Below, in pieces: positions 7,510-14,970 of a stretch of 29,252 nt of DNA; the stretch's first letter is position 1, and every line of letters begins with the position of its first letter. This stretch comes from DATGEP01 sp035310125 (GTDB lineage Bacteria > Chloroflexota > Ktedonobacteria > Ktedonobacterales > JADMIN01). Both the position numbers and the translations under genes were made by a program. The notes under the pieces are model-generated. The model did no database searches and was not told where the DNA came from. It worked only from the letters and a program-made list of their open reading frames with translations. Location of the stretch: NCBI GenBank assembly GCA_035310125.1, contig DATGEP010000054.1, forward strand, positions 1 through 29,252. Reading direction: 5' to 3'.

Positions 7510-8319
7510 TTAGCTCAGTGTCGCCACGGTCTCGCGAGCTTCGCGGGCTGCTTCAATCTCGCGGCGCGACGGCGGCGGCGGACCCGCTTCGCCGCCATCC
7601 TTACGGATGCGCCAGAAATGAACGGCCATCAGGATAGCGCCGACGAGCGGTAAGCCGATGACGTGCAGGGTATAGAAGCGGATCAGCGTGGACTGGCCGA
7701 CGCCGACCGGGCTGCCGGTGAGGACTGTATGTACCTGGGTACCGAGCAGTGGCGCGTAGCTGGCCATGTTGGTGCCGACGGTGATGGCCCAGTAGCCGAT
7801 CTGGTCCCACGGTAGAAGGTAGCCAGTGAAGCTCAACAGCAGGGTGGTCAGGAAGAGCACCACGCCGATGACCCAGTTGAACTCACGCGGCGGCTTGTAG
7901 GCGCCGTGGTAAAAGACGCGGACCATGTGCAGCGTGACGGTGACGACCATCAGGTGCGCCGCCCAGCGGTGCATGTTGCGCACCAGGTCGCCAAACGCGA
8001 CGGCGGCCTTGATCTGCTGGATATCCGCGTAGGCCACACTCTGCTCTGGGACGAAGTAGAACATCAAGAAGACGCCGGTTATGGTCAACACCAGAAAGAG
8101 GAAAAATGAGAGGCCACCCAGACACCACGTGTAGGTAACTTTCATAGCCTTGCGGCTCACCTTCACGGGGTGCAGATGCAGGAAAACATTGCCCATCATC
8201 ACCAATGACTGGTTGAGGGGCGTATCAGGATAGCCATGCCGAAAGATAGACCGCCAGAGCTGGCTCGACGTGACATAGTCTGAGGCCTTGTCCAGCAGCC
8301 CCCGATTCATCGTGCTCAC
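7510..8319 (-). CDS. Cytochrome b6-like subunit (N-terminal cytochrome b)
   Basis: The protein has four membrane helices. It carries the haem b ligand pairs in HRWAAHLMVVTVTLH (14 apart) and HVIGLPLVGAILMAVH (14 residues between), the latter spacing being that of b6 rather than mitochondrial b. GYLLPWDQIGYWA is the conserved Qo-site segment. A Cys in YTWCLGGL aligns with Cys35 of cytochrome b6, which binds the extra haem c-n (c-i), so a third covalent haem is likely. I chose GTG at 8319 because GAGGAGG is four bases upstream; an ATG at 8310 is an alternative and would shorten the protein by three residues to 266. It is the first gene of the operon and starts about 107 bases downstream of a good promoter. 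It ends with a short charged tail. Confidence 0.94.
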   Translation of the reverse strand: MSTMNRGLLDKASDYVTSSQLWRSIFRHGYPDTPLNQSLVMMGNVFLHLHPVKVSRKAMKVTYTWCLGGLSFFLFLVLTITGVFLMFYFVPEQSVAYADIQQIKAAVAFGDLVRNMHRWAAHLMVVTVTLHMVRVFYHGAYKPPREFNWVIGVVLFLTTLLLSFTGYLLPWDQIGYWAITVGTNMASYAPLLGTQVHTVLTGSPVGVGQSTLIRFYTLHVIGLPLVGAILMAVHFWRIRKDGGEAGPPPPSRREIEAAREARETVATLS

Positions 8320-8432
8320 ACTGCCTCCTCGGGGTTGCTCGCGCATCCAGGCTGCGCGGCATCAAGGTCGCTTGAGATTGTTGCAACGTACGCCGGCCAA
8401 CAGAAGCCGGAAAATCACTGCAAAGCTCAAGG

Positions 8433-8461
8433 ATTATAGCAGACCCTCCGCTGGGGCGCAA
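8433..8461 (-). promoter_or_regulatory. Sigma70-like extended -10 promoter for the cytochrome b6-type operon
   Basis: On the minus strand TTGCGC (plus 8456-8461) is followed after 17 bases by a perfect TATAAT (plus 8433-8438), with an extended TGC just before the -10. Transcription would begin near 8426, giving a leader of about 107 bases before the first gene. Confidence 0.7.
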
Positions 8462-8657
8462 TCACCCATTAGGACTCTCTGAACCTTACTTTTGGCTCCC
8501 GCCCCCACGGAAGCAGGAGCCTCACCCTCAACTCCTCTTGACGCGACGCGGGAAAAGCAGGAGGGATGGATGGATTACGCACGGAGCAACGGTCGGTGGG
8601 GGATGTAGTGACTCCCCGACGCACGGAATGAGGGCGCGCCTATGCTATTAGTGTAAA

Positions 8658-8703
8658 GTGTACCTGATATTGGCGGTCTTGCTCTATCAGGTGTACACCT
8701 GAT
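8658..8703. promoter_or_regulatory. Candidate operator: 18-bp perfect palindrome plus an upstream half-site
   Basis: ATCAGGTGTACACCTGAT (8686-8703) is a perfect 18-bp palindrome. A near copy of its half, GTGTACCTGAT, lies at 8658-8668, so ACCTGATA (8662-8669) and TATCAGGT (8685-8692) also form an inverted pair. The palindrome ends 20 bases before the -35 of the zinc-ribbon gene promoter. This layout fits a dimeric repressor or activator site. The regulator is unknown. Confidence 0.55.
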
Positions 8704-8723
8704 TTTTCAACTACGGTGCGGGG

Positions 8724-8752
8724 TTGACGCTGCACAAGCGGCATGTTATTGT
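8724..8752 (+). promoter_or_regulatory. Sigma70-like promoter for the zinc-ribbon gene pair
   Basis: TTGACG (8724-8729), 17 bases, TATTGT (8747-8752). The start of transcription would be near 8759, about 87 bases before the first ATG. The upstream palindrome could regulate it. Confidence 0.5.
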
Positions 8753-8845
8753 GGCGCCAGGCCGTATGCTGCTCACATTTTCGCATTTCTTCATGGTTCG
8801 TAGGTCCGGCCGGGGCAGCGCAAGCTGAAGAAAGTTCTTATCAGT

Positions 8846-10243
8846 ATGCAACAGGCCCGCTGCGACCTATGCGGTCGTCTCGTCCAATTCGAGGCGAACC
8901 AGCCGGGCACGTGTCCAAGCTGCGGTCACGCACTACATGTCCCAGCGCCCATTGAGGCAGAGTCCGAAGCGCTGCCCGCGGCAGCACCCGCAGCGGAGTC
9001 CGTACCCGCGATCACGCCGGAAGCCGTTCCGGCGCTCACCCTCGGCCCATTCGTGGCGGATCCGGCGCCACTGATACCCCCGCCCGCGCTGCCAATGCCG
9101 CCGGCACCGGAAGTGGCCGCCGGTACACCCGTCATTAGCGATTCCGCTCCCACTTTCCCATTCCACGCACCGGAACCCGTCGCGGCGGAACCCGCCTTGG
9201 CGAGTGAAGAGAGCCAGCCGTCTCCTGATATGGCGACTCTGCCGCCACCGGAGCTAGCCGCGCCATCTCTGAGCGAGCCACTGATGCCACCATCCGGCGT
9301 CGCGCCGATGGAGCCTGTCCCAGCCGCGCCGATGGAGCCTGTCATGGTTGAGCCGGTGTCCAGCGCTGCCGAGCCGGTCGCGATGGCATCGGGTAGTGCC
9401 GTGGAGGAGACGCCCGCCGTAATGGGACCGCTGATGCCGCCACCAGCGCCGGAGACGCCAATTTCCGCGCCAGCGCCGGAATCCGCGCCGCCGCGTGTTG
9501 ACGCGATCCAGGGAGCAGAGCTGGAGCCGACCGCGCCGATGGCCGAGGCTATCGCGGCGCCCGTGGCAAGTACACCGCAGGCGGAGCTAGAACCTGTCAC
9601 GCAGGTGGCCGAGCCAGTTGTTGAGCCAGCCGCGGCGTTCGTGGTGGCTCCCGCACTGGAACCCGTTCCCGCTGAGGCGGCTCCTACGCACGACTACCAG
9701 TCCCCTACACCAGAACTCCAGGTGCAGCAGCCGGAGCAAGCTGAGATATCGCAGCAACCAGCCGCGCCCGTGCCACCAGCTCCTCCGGCCCCACCACAAA
9801 CGCAACCGAGCGTACCGCCGATGGCTGCGCCGATGCCTCCCGCCGGGTATCCACAATATCCACAGCACCCGCAATATCCGCAATATCCGCAACAGCCGGG
9901 GATGGTGATGCCGCCGCAAATGCCACTCGGCGCACCCGGGTATCCCGGTTATCCAGCCGACCCGCGCACCATGCCGGTGCCCGCCCAGGGGATGCAGCCG
10001 GGTGTCCCCTATCCTTCGATGTATCCCGGCGTGCCGATGGTACCACCGCAGCGGCCACGCAAGAATGTCAATCCAGTCTTGATCGCCGTGATCATTCTCA
10101 TTATTCTGGCGCTGATCGGCGTTGGCGTGGTGCTGGCGCTGACACGCGGGCCCGGCAACAACACGGCAACGGGCCAGCTGGTGGCGCTCGTGGGCGCGGC
10201 GACCGTAGGTGTTGTAGCGGGTTTCACGGTATTCAAGGAATAG
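8846..10243 (+). CDS. Zinc-ribbon, Pro/Ala/Glu-rich membrane protein
   Basis: The 465-residue protein starts with a four-cysteine zinc ribbon (Cys6, Cys9, Cys23, Cys26 in CDLCG...CPSCG). About 300 residues of low-complexity Pro/Ala/Glu/Val sequence follow, then a Pro/Tyr/Gln/Met-rich stretch with YPQYPQ repeats (about 330-400), and near the end one or two hydrophobic segments (about 413-432 and 442-458). The zinc ribbon and the disordered region are most likely cytoplasmic and tail-anchored to the membrane. No enzymatic domain is visible. It precedes a second zinc-ribbon protein by 73 bases with the same layout, so the two probably form one transcript. The function is unknown; the ribbon could bind protein or nucleic acid. 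Confidence 0.85.
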   Translation: MQQARCDLCGRLVQFEANQPGTCPSCGHALHVPAPIEAESEALPAAAPAAESVPAITPEAVPALTLGPFVADPAPLIPPPALPMPPAPEVAAGTPVISDSAPTFPFHAPEPVAAEPALASEESQPSPDMATLPPPELAAPSLSEPLMPPSGVAPMEPVPAAPMEPVMVEPVSSAAEPVAMASGSAVEETPAVMGPLMPPPAPETPISAPAPESAPPRVDAIQGAELEPTAPMAEAIAAPVASTPQAELEPVTQVAEPVVEPAAAFVVAPALEPVPAEAAPTHDYQSPTPELQVQQPEQAEISQQPAAPVPPAPPAPPQTQPSVPPMAAPMPPAGYPQYPQHPQYPQYPQQPGMVMPPQMPLGAPGYPGYPADPRTMPVPAQGMQPGVPYPSMYPGVPMVPPQRPRKNVNPVLIAVIILIILALIGVGVVLALTRGPGNNTATGQLVALVGAATVGVVAGFTVFKE

Positions 10244-10316
10244 TTGAAGCGGCCACTCCACTGCCGTCTTCATCGTTCCGTTTACATGTGCGTGGGTGTT
10301 CTCAGGGAGGGCTGAC

Positions 10317-11357
10317 ATGCAGCAGGTGAGCTATTGCCCACAATGTGGGAACCCGGTGCCAGCAGGTGTGAGCGGGCCAGTCGTGTGCCAGAGGTGCGGA
10401 ACGGTCATCCAGCCACAGGGCGCTCCGGCGATGATGCCGCCCGGGCAGCCAGCCAGCCCATTTATGCCGCCAGCGATGCCAGGAGACTACCCAACGACGG
10501 TCGCGGGCCCCTATCCAGATCCGGCATCTTCGCCGACACCGCCCGCCATGCCGGCTATCAATGTCCCGCCAGGCGGGCAGGGCTATCCGTATGCGAACCC
10601 ACCGGCGCCCGCGAGCCCGATGACCCCACTGATGACTCCGCCAGTGTCAGGTCCCGGCTATTCACCATACCCCGGCCAGCCCATGCCCAGCGCGCCGGCG
10701 CCATATCCGTACCCAGGCGCGGGTATGCCGCCGCCACCGCGACGCCAGAATAATACGGTTGTGATCGGCGCAATTGCCGCGCTCGTCATCATTGTTGTCG
10801 CGGCTGGTATCGCATTCGCGCTCTCACAGCGCCCAACCGGCCTTTCCGTCGCTGGGTCCACTCCTACTGCGACCACCCCCCCCACCGCGACCACTGCCCC
10901 CACAGCCACGATTGGCACGTCAGCCAATCAGGTGCAATTCACTGACCCCAACAACTTCTACTCGATCGGTGTGCCAAGCGAGTGGACCCAGACGAATAAG
11001 AGCAGCGGTAGTGCGACAGAAGAGGTCTTTCAGGATCCGCAAACCGGCGCCCGCGCAGCAGTGGCCTACTTGAGCGGCACACAAAGTGGACAAACGACCG
11101 ACGATCAGTTCTTGGGCGGCGTAGGAAACATCAGCAACAAGCAAAGCCCGACAACCATCACTCAAGCTGGTGAAACCTGGACGAAGGAAGAAGCGGATAC
11201 AACGGCCTCCGGACAAACCGTGCATATCGCGGTGCTGGCGACCACACATGGCGGGAAAACGGTCGTCGTGGCGTTCTTCGCCAGTGCCGATTCCTTCGAT
11301 ACGACCAGCACCACTGTCTTCGAGCCAATGTTCGCCAGCTTCCAGTTCAATGCGTAG
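10317..11357 (+). CDS. Zinc-ribbon, Pro-rich, single-span protein with extracytoplasmic domain
   Basis: The 346-residue protein has an N-terminal zinc ribbon (Cys7, Cys10, Cys24, Cys27) and a Pro/Gly/Ala/Tyr-rich segment (about 34-142). One membrane span follows (about 147-169), then a Thr/Pro linker (182-200) and an extracytoplasmic domain (about 206-346). That domain, beginning YSIGVPSEWTQ and ending VFEPMFASFQF, resembles the PsbP/DcrB-like alpha-beta fold seen in many bacterial surface proteins; this is a pattern resemblance only. The start at 10317 is chosen because GGGAGGG lies a few bases upstream; an upstream in-frame ATG at 10296 has no such site. It follows the preceding zinc-ribbon gene, and its end lies six bases from that of the convergent glycosyltransferase gene. 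Confidence 0.87.
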   Translation: MQQVSYCPQCGNPVPAGVSGPVVCQRCGTVIQPQGAPAMMPPGQPASPFMPPAMPGDYPTTVAGPYPDPASSPTPPAMPAINVPPGGQGYPYANPPAPASPMTPLMTPPVSGPGYSPYPGQPMPSAPAPYPYPGAGMPPPPRRQNNTVVIGAIAALVIIVVAAGIAFALSQRPTGLSVAGSTPTATTPPTATTAPTATIGTSANQVQFTDPNNFYSIGVPSEWTQTNKSSGSATEEVFQDPQTGARAAVAYLSGTQSGQTTDDQFLGGVGNISNKQSPTTITQAGETWTKEEADTTASGQTVHIAVLATTHGGKTVVVAFFASADSFDTTSTTVFEPMFASFQFNA

Positions 11358-11363
11358 GTGATG

Positions 11364-13175
11364 TTACATCTTGAGGATGTAGCAGTAGACGGTGCTGCCA
11401 CCCATGATCGTTCCAATGACGCTCGCACGCCAGTTGTTGAGTGTGGGGAACCGCCGCTGAACGAGATGCATCGGCCAGACGACGTACATCGAGCGCGGCA
11501 CCATCCAGGGCGTACCCACACGCAGGTGAATGCGCGCGGGGAATAGCCGCGGGCGGACCTGCATCCAGTAGTCAAGACCGCCCGCGAGTGTCACGAGCGT
11601 GACGGTGACAGGACCATGCGTGTGTTGTGCGATCCAGCCCAGGGCGTCGGCGTAGCCAGGATAGGCCACCTGGAGTGCGCCGTTCTCGCTCCCCAACCAT
11701 TCGCTCGTGTAGCCCTCGGCCTGCGAGATGGTGAGCATGCCGTAGGTTGGCGGCACAACCAGCAGGAGCGCAACCAGCACTAGCGTCGCCCGCGTAAGGT
11801 GGCGCTGGCTAGCGGCAGTGAGCGTCGGCGTTGGTGGCCAGGCGGCAAGGCGCGGCGGCAAGGGGGGCAACCGACCTTCCCTGGCACGTCGCAGCACCAG
11901 CGCGGAGGTCCAGCGCCCGGCTCGCACGAAGCCCCATGCGCCGATGAGCGCAACCGCAGGCGCGAGGGGCAGCATATAGTGTGTGCCAACGACGATATTG
12001 AGGAGCGCGAGCGGCGCGAGCAGTCCGCCTAGCCAGCAGAGCATGAACGCGGCGCGGTCGTCCAGCCGTGTAGGGGTGAGCCGCGCCCGCCAGAGCCGCC
12101 AGACTGCCCACGGCAGTGTCGCGAGCGCCGGGATGGTCACAAAGAGGCTCATCTTGGCGAGCAGAATATACAGCGCTTCGCCCGGCGGCGCATGGTCCGA
12201 AACCTGCCCATTCCAAAAGGCGTCATGGCCAACCGCGGCGTGCTGATACTGAAACATGACGCCGTTCCAGAAACGGCTGATGGGGTCCGCCCAGAGGGCG
12301 GGATCAGCGACGAACACGGTCCAGATGAATGTGGGAATGATACCGGCAAGCTGCCAGGGTGGACGGCGCCGGGCGATGAAGATGTAGTAATAAGCGAGAT
12401 AGCCGCAAATCGGCGCGAGCGCGAAGAGGGCGGTGTATTTCGAGTCGAAGCCCAGACCAAGGAACAGCCCTACCGCCAGGAACAAACCTGGCCGGCGCGC
12501 GGCATGCCAGGAGAGCAGGATGGCGATGGTCATAAACGCCAGCATGTAGCTATCGAGGTAGGCAATTGCGGCGAAGTAGGCAACCCATGGGCTGAGCGCC
12601 AGCGCGAGCACGCCGAGCAGCGACGGCAGCCGCCCGAAAATCGGGCGGGCGAGGGGATACGCTACCGCGAGAAATAAGGCGCTGAGGAACACACCCGGAA
12701 GCCGCGCGCCAAATAGCCAGCCATCCGTTGGCGCGACCGAACCGGCGAGCGTGGATCCCAGGCCCATGAGAAGCTTGGGCAGCGCGGGCGCTTCGTAGTT
12801 GGTGAGCCAGTGACCACTGGCGAAATTGCCGGAGATGAAGAGCTGGTAATCGAAGCGCCCGACGGGGACGTAGACACCTTCATCGGTAATGAGGTCGAGA
12901 GTGTGCGCCAGGACGAGCCGTGGAATAAGCGCGACGACGAAGACCAGCGCCGGCACCGCCAGGACATGCAGACGCGGCAGCGCCAGTGGCCGGAGACGCA
13001 GGTGGAAGCGCGGTGTCGCGATGGTGTGCTCTGAAGCAACAACATCCCCGACTGGAGCCGCCGACGCGAAGCGAAACCATCTGCTCACCGGAATCCCCCA
13101 TCTTCCCGCAGGCGAAATACCCATGGGCTTGACGATACCGGCAGCCCGGCATACACTGCCTACACTGAAACGCAT
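11364..13175 (-). CDS. GT39/ArnT-like membrane glycosyltransferase
   Basis: The protein has up to 603 residues with about 11 membrane spans and belongs to the dolichyl-phosphate-mannose-protein mannosyltransferase/ArnT superfamily (PMT_2). Typical elements are the Asp-Glu pair in the first extracytoplasmic loop (LITDEGVYV), NYEAPALPKLLMG, the ARLPGVFLSALFLAVAYPLAR region, AYLDSYMLAFM and GLGFDSKYTALF. Such enzymes use polyprenyl-phosphate sugars to modify proteins or lipids on the outer face; the acceptor here is unknown. The start is uncertain: 13175 is the longest form, 13124 is an internal ATG, and neither has a clear ribosome site. A plus-strand promoter at 13129-13157 overlaps the longest N-terminus, which slightly favours a later start. 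Thr/Pro-rich exported proteins in the window are possible acceptors; this is speculation. Confidence 0.87.
   Translation of the reverse strand: MRFSVGSVCRAAGIVKPMGISPAGRWGIPVSRWFRFASAAPVGDVVASEHTIATPRFHLRLRPLALPRLHVLAVPALVFVVALIPRLVLAHTLDLITDEGVYVPVGRFDYQLFISGNFASGHWLTNYEAPALPKLLMGLGSTLAGSVAPTDGWLFGARLPGVFLSALFLAVAYPLARPIFGRLPSLLGVLALALSPWVAYFAAIAYLDSYMLAFMTIAILLSWHAARRPGLFLAVGLFLGLGFDSKYTALFALAPICGYLAYYYIFIARRRPPWQLAGIIPTFIWTVFVADPALWADPISRFWNGVMFQYQHAAVGHDAFWNGQVSDHAPPGEALYILLAKMSLFVTIPALATLPWAVWRLWRARLTPTRLDDRAAFMLCWLGGLLAPLALLNIVVGTHYMLPLAPAVALIGAWGFVRAGRWTSALVLRRAREGRLPPLPPRLAAWPPTPTLTAASQRHLTRATLVLVALLLVVPPTYGMLTISQAEGYTSEWLGSENGALQVAYPGYADALGWIAQHTHGPVTVTLVTLAGGLDYWMQVRPRLFPARIHLRVGTPWMVPRSMYVVWPMHLVQRRFPTLNNWRASVIGTIMGGSTVYCYILKM
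13129..13157 (+). promoter_or_regulatory. Sigma70-like promoter for the small TTG-start gene
   Basis: TTGACG (13129-13134), 17 bases, TACACT (13152-13157). Transcription would start near 13164, about 99 bases before the TTG start. It overlaps the 5' end of the divergent glycosyltransferase gene. Confidence 0.5.
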
Positions 13176-13262
13176 GTTCCAGGCTGGCTCAGCTTGACCA
13201 GGCGCCGACGAAGCGTGCGTGCAACGCTTGCGCGGATTCTACTGCACAGGAGGATACCATAC

Positions 13263-13505
13263 TTGCCCAGAGAACGAAACAGACGTGCTGGCGAGCGCTC
13301 GATGTTTGAGCGGGCACAGGACCAAGTGGGCGATGGCGCAAGCCTCCTCTTCGCGCGGTTGGATGCGGGTGCGGCGCGACGCGAACAGGCGGCGGACGTT
13401 CTGCTGCGGCTGGCCGAGCGCATCCGCGCGGGCGCGTGGGATGCCGAGCTGGCGGAGCTGCTGGCGCGAGCGGAGCAGATCGAGCGAACATTGCGGGATG
13501 CGTGA
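13263..13505 (+). CDS. Small helical protein of unknown function (TTG start)
   Basis: I do not recognise this 80-residue protein. It is rich in Ala, Arg, Glu and Leu and predicted to be almost wholly helical (for example ADVLLRLAERIRAG and ELLARAEQIERTL), with heptad-like leucines suggesting a short coiled coil. The TTG at 13263 is preferred because a perfect AGGAGG (13248-13253) is nine bases upstream. Other in-frame starts (TTG at 13194, ATG at 13302) lack a good site. It lies between the divergent glycosyltransferase gene and the convergent racemase gene. Its stop codon overlaps the terminator-like hairpin at 13504-13539. Confidence 0.65.
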   Translation: MPRERNRRAGERSMFERAQDQVGDGASLLFARLDAGAARREQAADVLLRLAERIRAGAWDAELAELLARAEQIERTLRDA

Positions 13506-13539
13506 CGGTAGGAGCACCCAGAAGGATGCTCCTACCGTC
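13504..13539. terminator. Terminator-like hairpin shared by two convergent genes
   Basis: A perfect 13-bp inverted repeat, GACGGTAGGAGCA (13504-13516) with TGCTCCTACCGTC (13527-13539) and a 10-base loop, covers the stop codons of both the small gene and the racemase gene. There is no T-tract on either strand, so it may act as a bidirectional stem without classical termination. Confidence 0.6.
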
Positions 13540-14752
13540 TTGGAAGGGCCACCGCTCCCGCATCCGCTAGCTCGGTAATCTCTTCGGAGGTGAAGCCGGC
13601 TTCGGTGAGCGCCTCGGCGGTATGCTCGCCCAACGCGGGCAGCCCACGCCGCACACTGAATGGCGTCTCGCTCATCAGCGGTGCGATGCGTAGGGCACCG
13701 ATATCATGCTCGTCGCCGTAGCTCACCCGCTTGGAGACGCCGCGCGCCCGCGCCTGTGGATCAGCCAGCGCCTCTTCGAGTGAATTCACCGGACCGAAGC
13801 AGATATCTGCGTCACCGAGCGCGTCTATCCATTCATCACGTGTCCTGGTGCGAAAAATGGCGGCCAGGGCGCTCTGTGTCTTGTGGCGGTCGGCAGCATC
13901 GCGAGGATACTGGCGCTCGATGAGGTCGGGGCGATCCACGCGACGGCAAAACTCCGCCCAAAACTTCGGCTCCAGGGCAGCGAGCGTCACATACTTACCA
14001 TCGGCGCACTCATAGACGTTGTAGCCGGGCAGCGCACCGGCCAGCCATCCGCTACCCGGCTCCGGCTCGGGGGCGCCGTTGAGCATGTTCGACGCGAGCC
14101 ACGGCAGCAGCGCCAGCGTCCCTTCCGTCATCGAGACATCTACGACGCGGCCACGGCCCGTGCTTGTACGCCCGGCGAGCGCGGCCAGAATGCCGACGAT
14201 AGCCATCAGCGAGCCGCCCGCGATATCCGCGAATTGGGCGCCAGGCAGTGTCGGCGGCTGACCAGGAGGTGTCAGATGCGCCAGCAGGCCGGCGTATCCG
14301 ATGTAATTTAGATCGTGCCCGACGCGCTGGCTGTACGGACCTTCCTGTCCATATCCGGAGATGGCGCAGACGATGAGGCGTGGATTGCGCTCGCGCAGCG
14401 TCTCGTGCGCCAGCCCCAGCCGCGCCATGACACCCGGCCGAAAACTCTCGATGAGCACATCCGCCCCATCCACCAGCCGCAGTAATACGTCGCGTCCGCG
14501 CGCGTGCTTCAGGTTGATCGCGGCGCTGCGCTTGTTACGGTTCGTCGCCAGGAATGACTCGCCAACTCCGCGCAATAGCGGTGGCATCGCACGGGCATAG
14601 TCTCCGGCGCCTGGCTCTTCGATCTTGAGCACGTCCGCGCCGAGGTCGGCCAGCATCTGGGTAGCGTATCCGCCTGGAAGCAAGCGCGTGAGATCGAGGA
14701 CGCGGAGACCGTCGAGCGGCAGGGATTCGGGAGGAGCGGAGTCGGGCGGCAT
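13532..14752 (-). CDS. Alpha-methylacyl-CoA racemase-type CaiB/BaiF family enzyme
   Basis: The 406-residue protein belongs to class III CoA-transferases (CaiB/BaiF). The opening LDGLRVLDLTRLLPGGYATQMLADLGADVLKIE is typical, given here as VLDLTRLLPGGYATQMLADL. Two residues fit the racemase branch: His146 in VGHDLNY and Asp176 in FADIAGG. Their spacing of 30 residues matches the catalytic His126/Asp156 pair of mycobacterial alpha-methylacyl-CoA racemase. The GHDxNY motif favours a racemase of branched acyl-CoA over a transferase, where only the Asp is catalytic. It would act in branched-chain fatty acid or sterol side-chain breakdown. It has its own promoter upstream (14919-14948). The start ATG has a weak AAAGG site. 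Confidence 0.88.
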   Translation of the reverse strand: MPPDSAPPESLPLDGLRVLDLTRLLPGGYATQMLADLGADVLKIEEPGAGDYARAMPPLLRGVGESFLATNRNKRSAAINLKHARGRDVLLRLVDGADVLIESFRPGVMARLGLAHETLRERNPRLIVCAISGYGQEGPYSQRVGHDLNYIGYAGLLAHLTPPGQPPTLPGAQFADIAGGSLMAIVGILAALAGRTSTGRGRVVDVSMTEGTLALLPWLASNMLNGAPEPEPGSGWLAGALPGYNVYECADGKYVTLAALEPKFWAEFCRRVDRPDLIERQYPRDAADRHKTQSALAAIFRTRTRDEWIDALGDADICFGPVNSLEEALADPQARARGVSKRVSYGDEHDIGALRIAPLMSETPFSVRRGLPALGEHTAEALTEAGFTSEEITELADAGAVALPRR

Positions 14753-14918
14753 CGCCAGGCCTTTCTGTCGGGATCGCGGCGGTTCCAGGATGACGGGACA
14801 CCACCGCGCCGGCCAGGGATGCCGCCCGCGAGACGAGGAAAAGAAAATACCGGCGACGTGGGATGTGAGAGGTGCGATGAGACCGTTAGCGCAGAACCAC
14901 GTCGCGCGGCGTGAGAAT

Positions 14919-14948
14919 GTTATATGCGACAGAGGGGAAACTCGTCAA
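14919..14948 (-). promoter_or_regulatory. Sigma70-like promoter for the racemase gene
   Basis: On the minus strand TTGACG (plus 14943-14948), 18 bases, TATAAC (plus 14919-14924). Transcription would start near 14912, about 160 bases upstream of the ATG. It lies just after the end of the beta-propeller gene, so the racemase can be expressed separately. Confidence 0.55.
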
Positions 14949-14970
14949 GAAGCGGGCTGTGGTGCCCGCC

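Larger units (their letters stand above)
8462..8845. other. Intergenic region between the bc-type operon and the first zinc-ribbon gene
   Basis: There is no convincing gene here. The region separates two divergent transcription units and contains the palindrome at 8686-8703, a matching half-site upstream, and a promoter for the plus-strand gene. I see no RNA gene. Confidence 0.7.

Noticed and set aside
9587..10318. Minus-strand open frame (243 codons) opposite the proline-rich zinc-ribbon gene
   Set aside because: The His/Arg/Trp-rich product is the antisense reading of Pro/Gln/Tyr repeats; the zinc ribbon and membrane span are on the plus strand.
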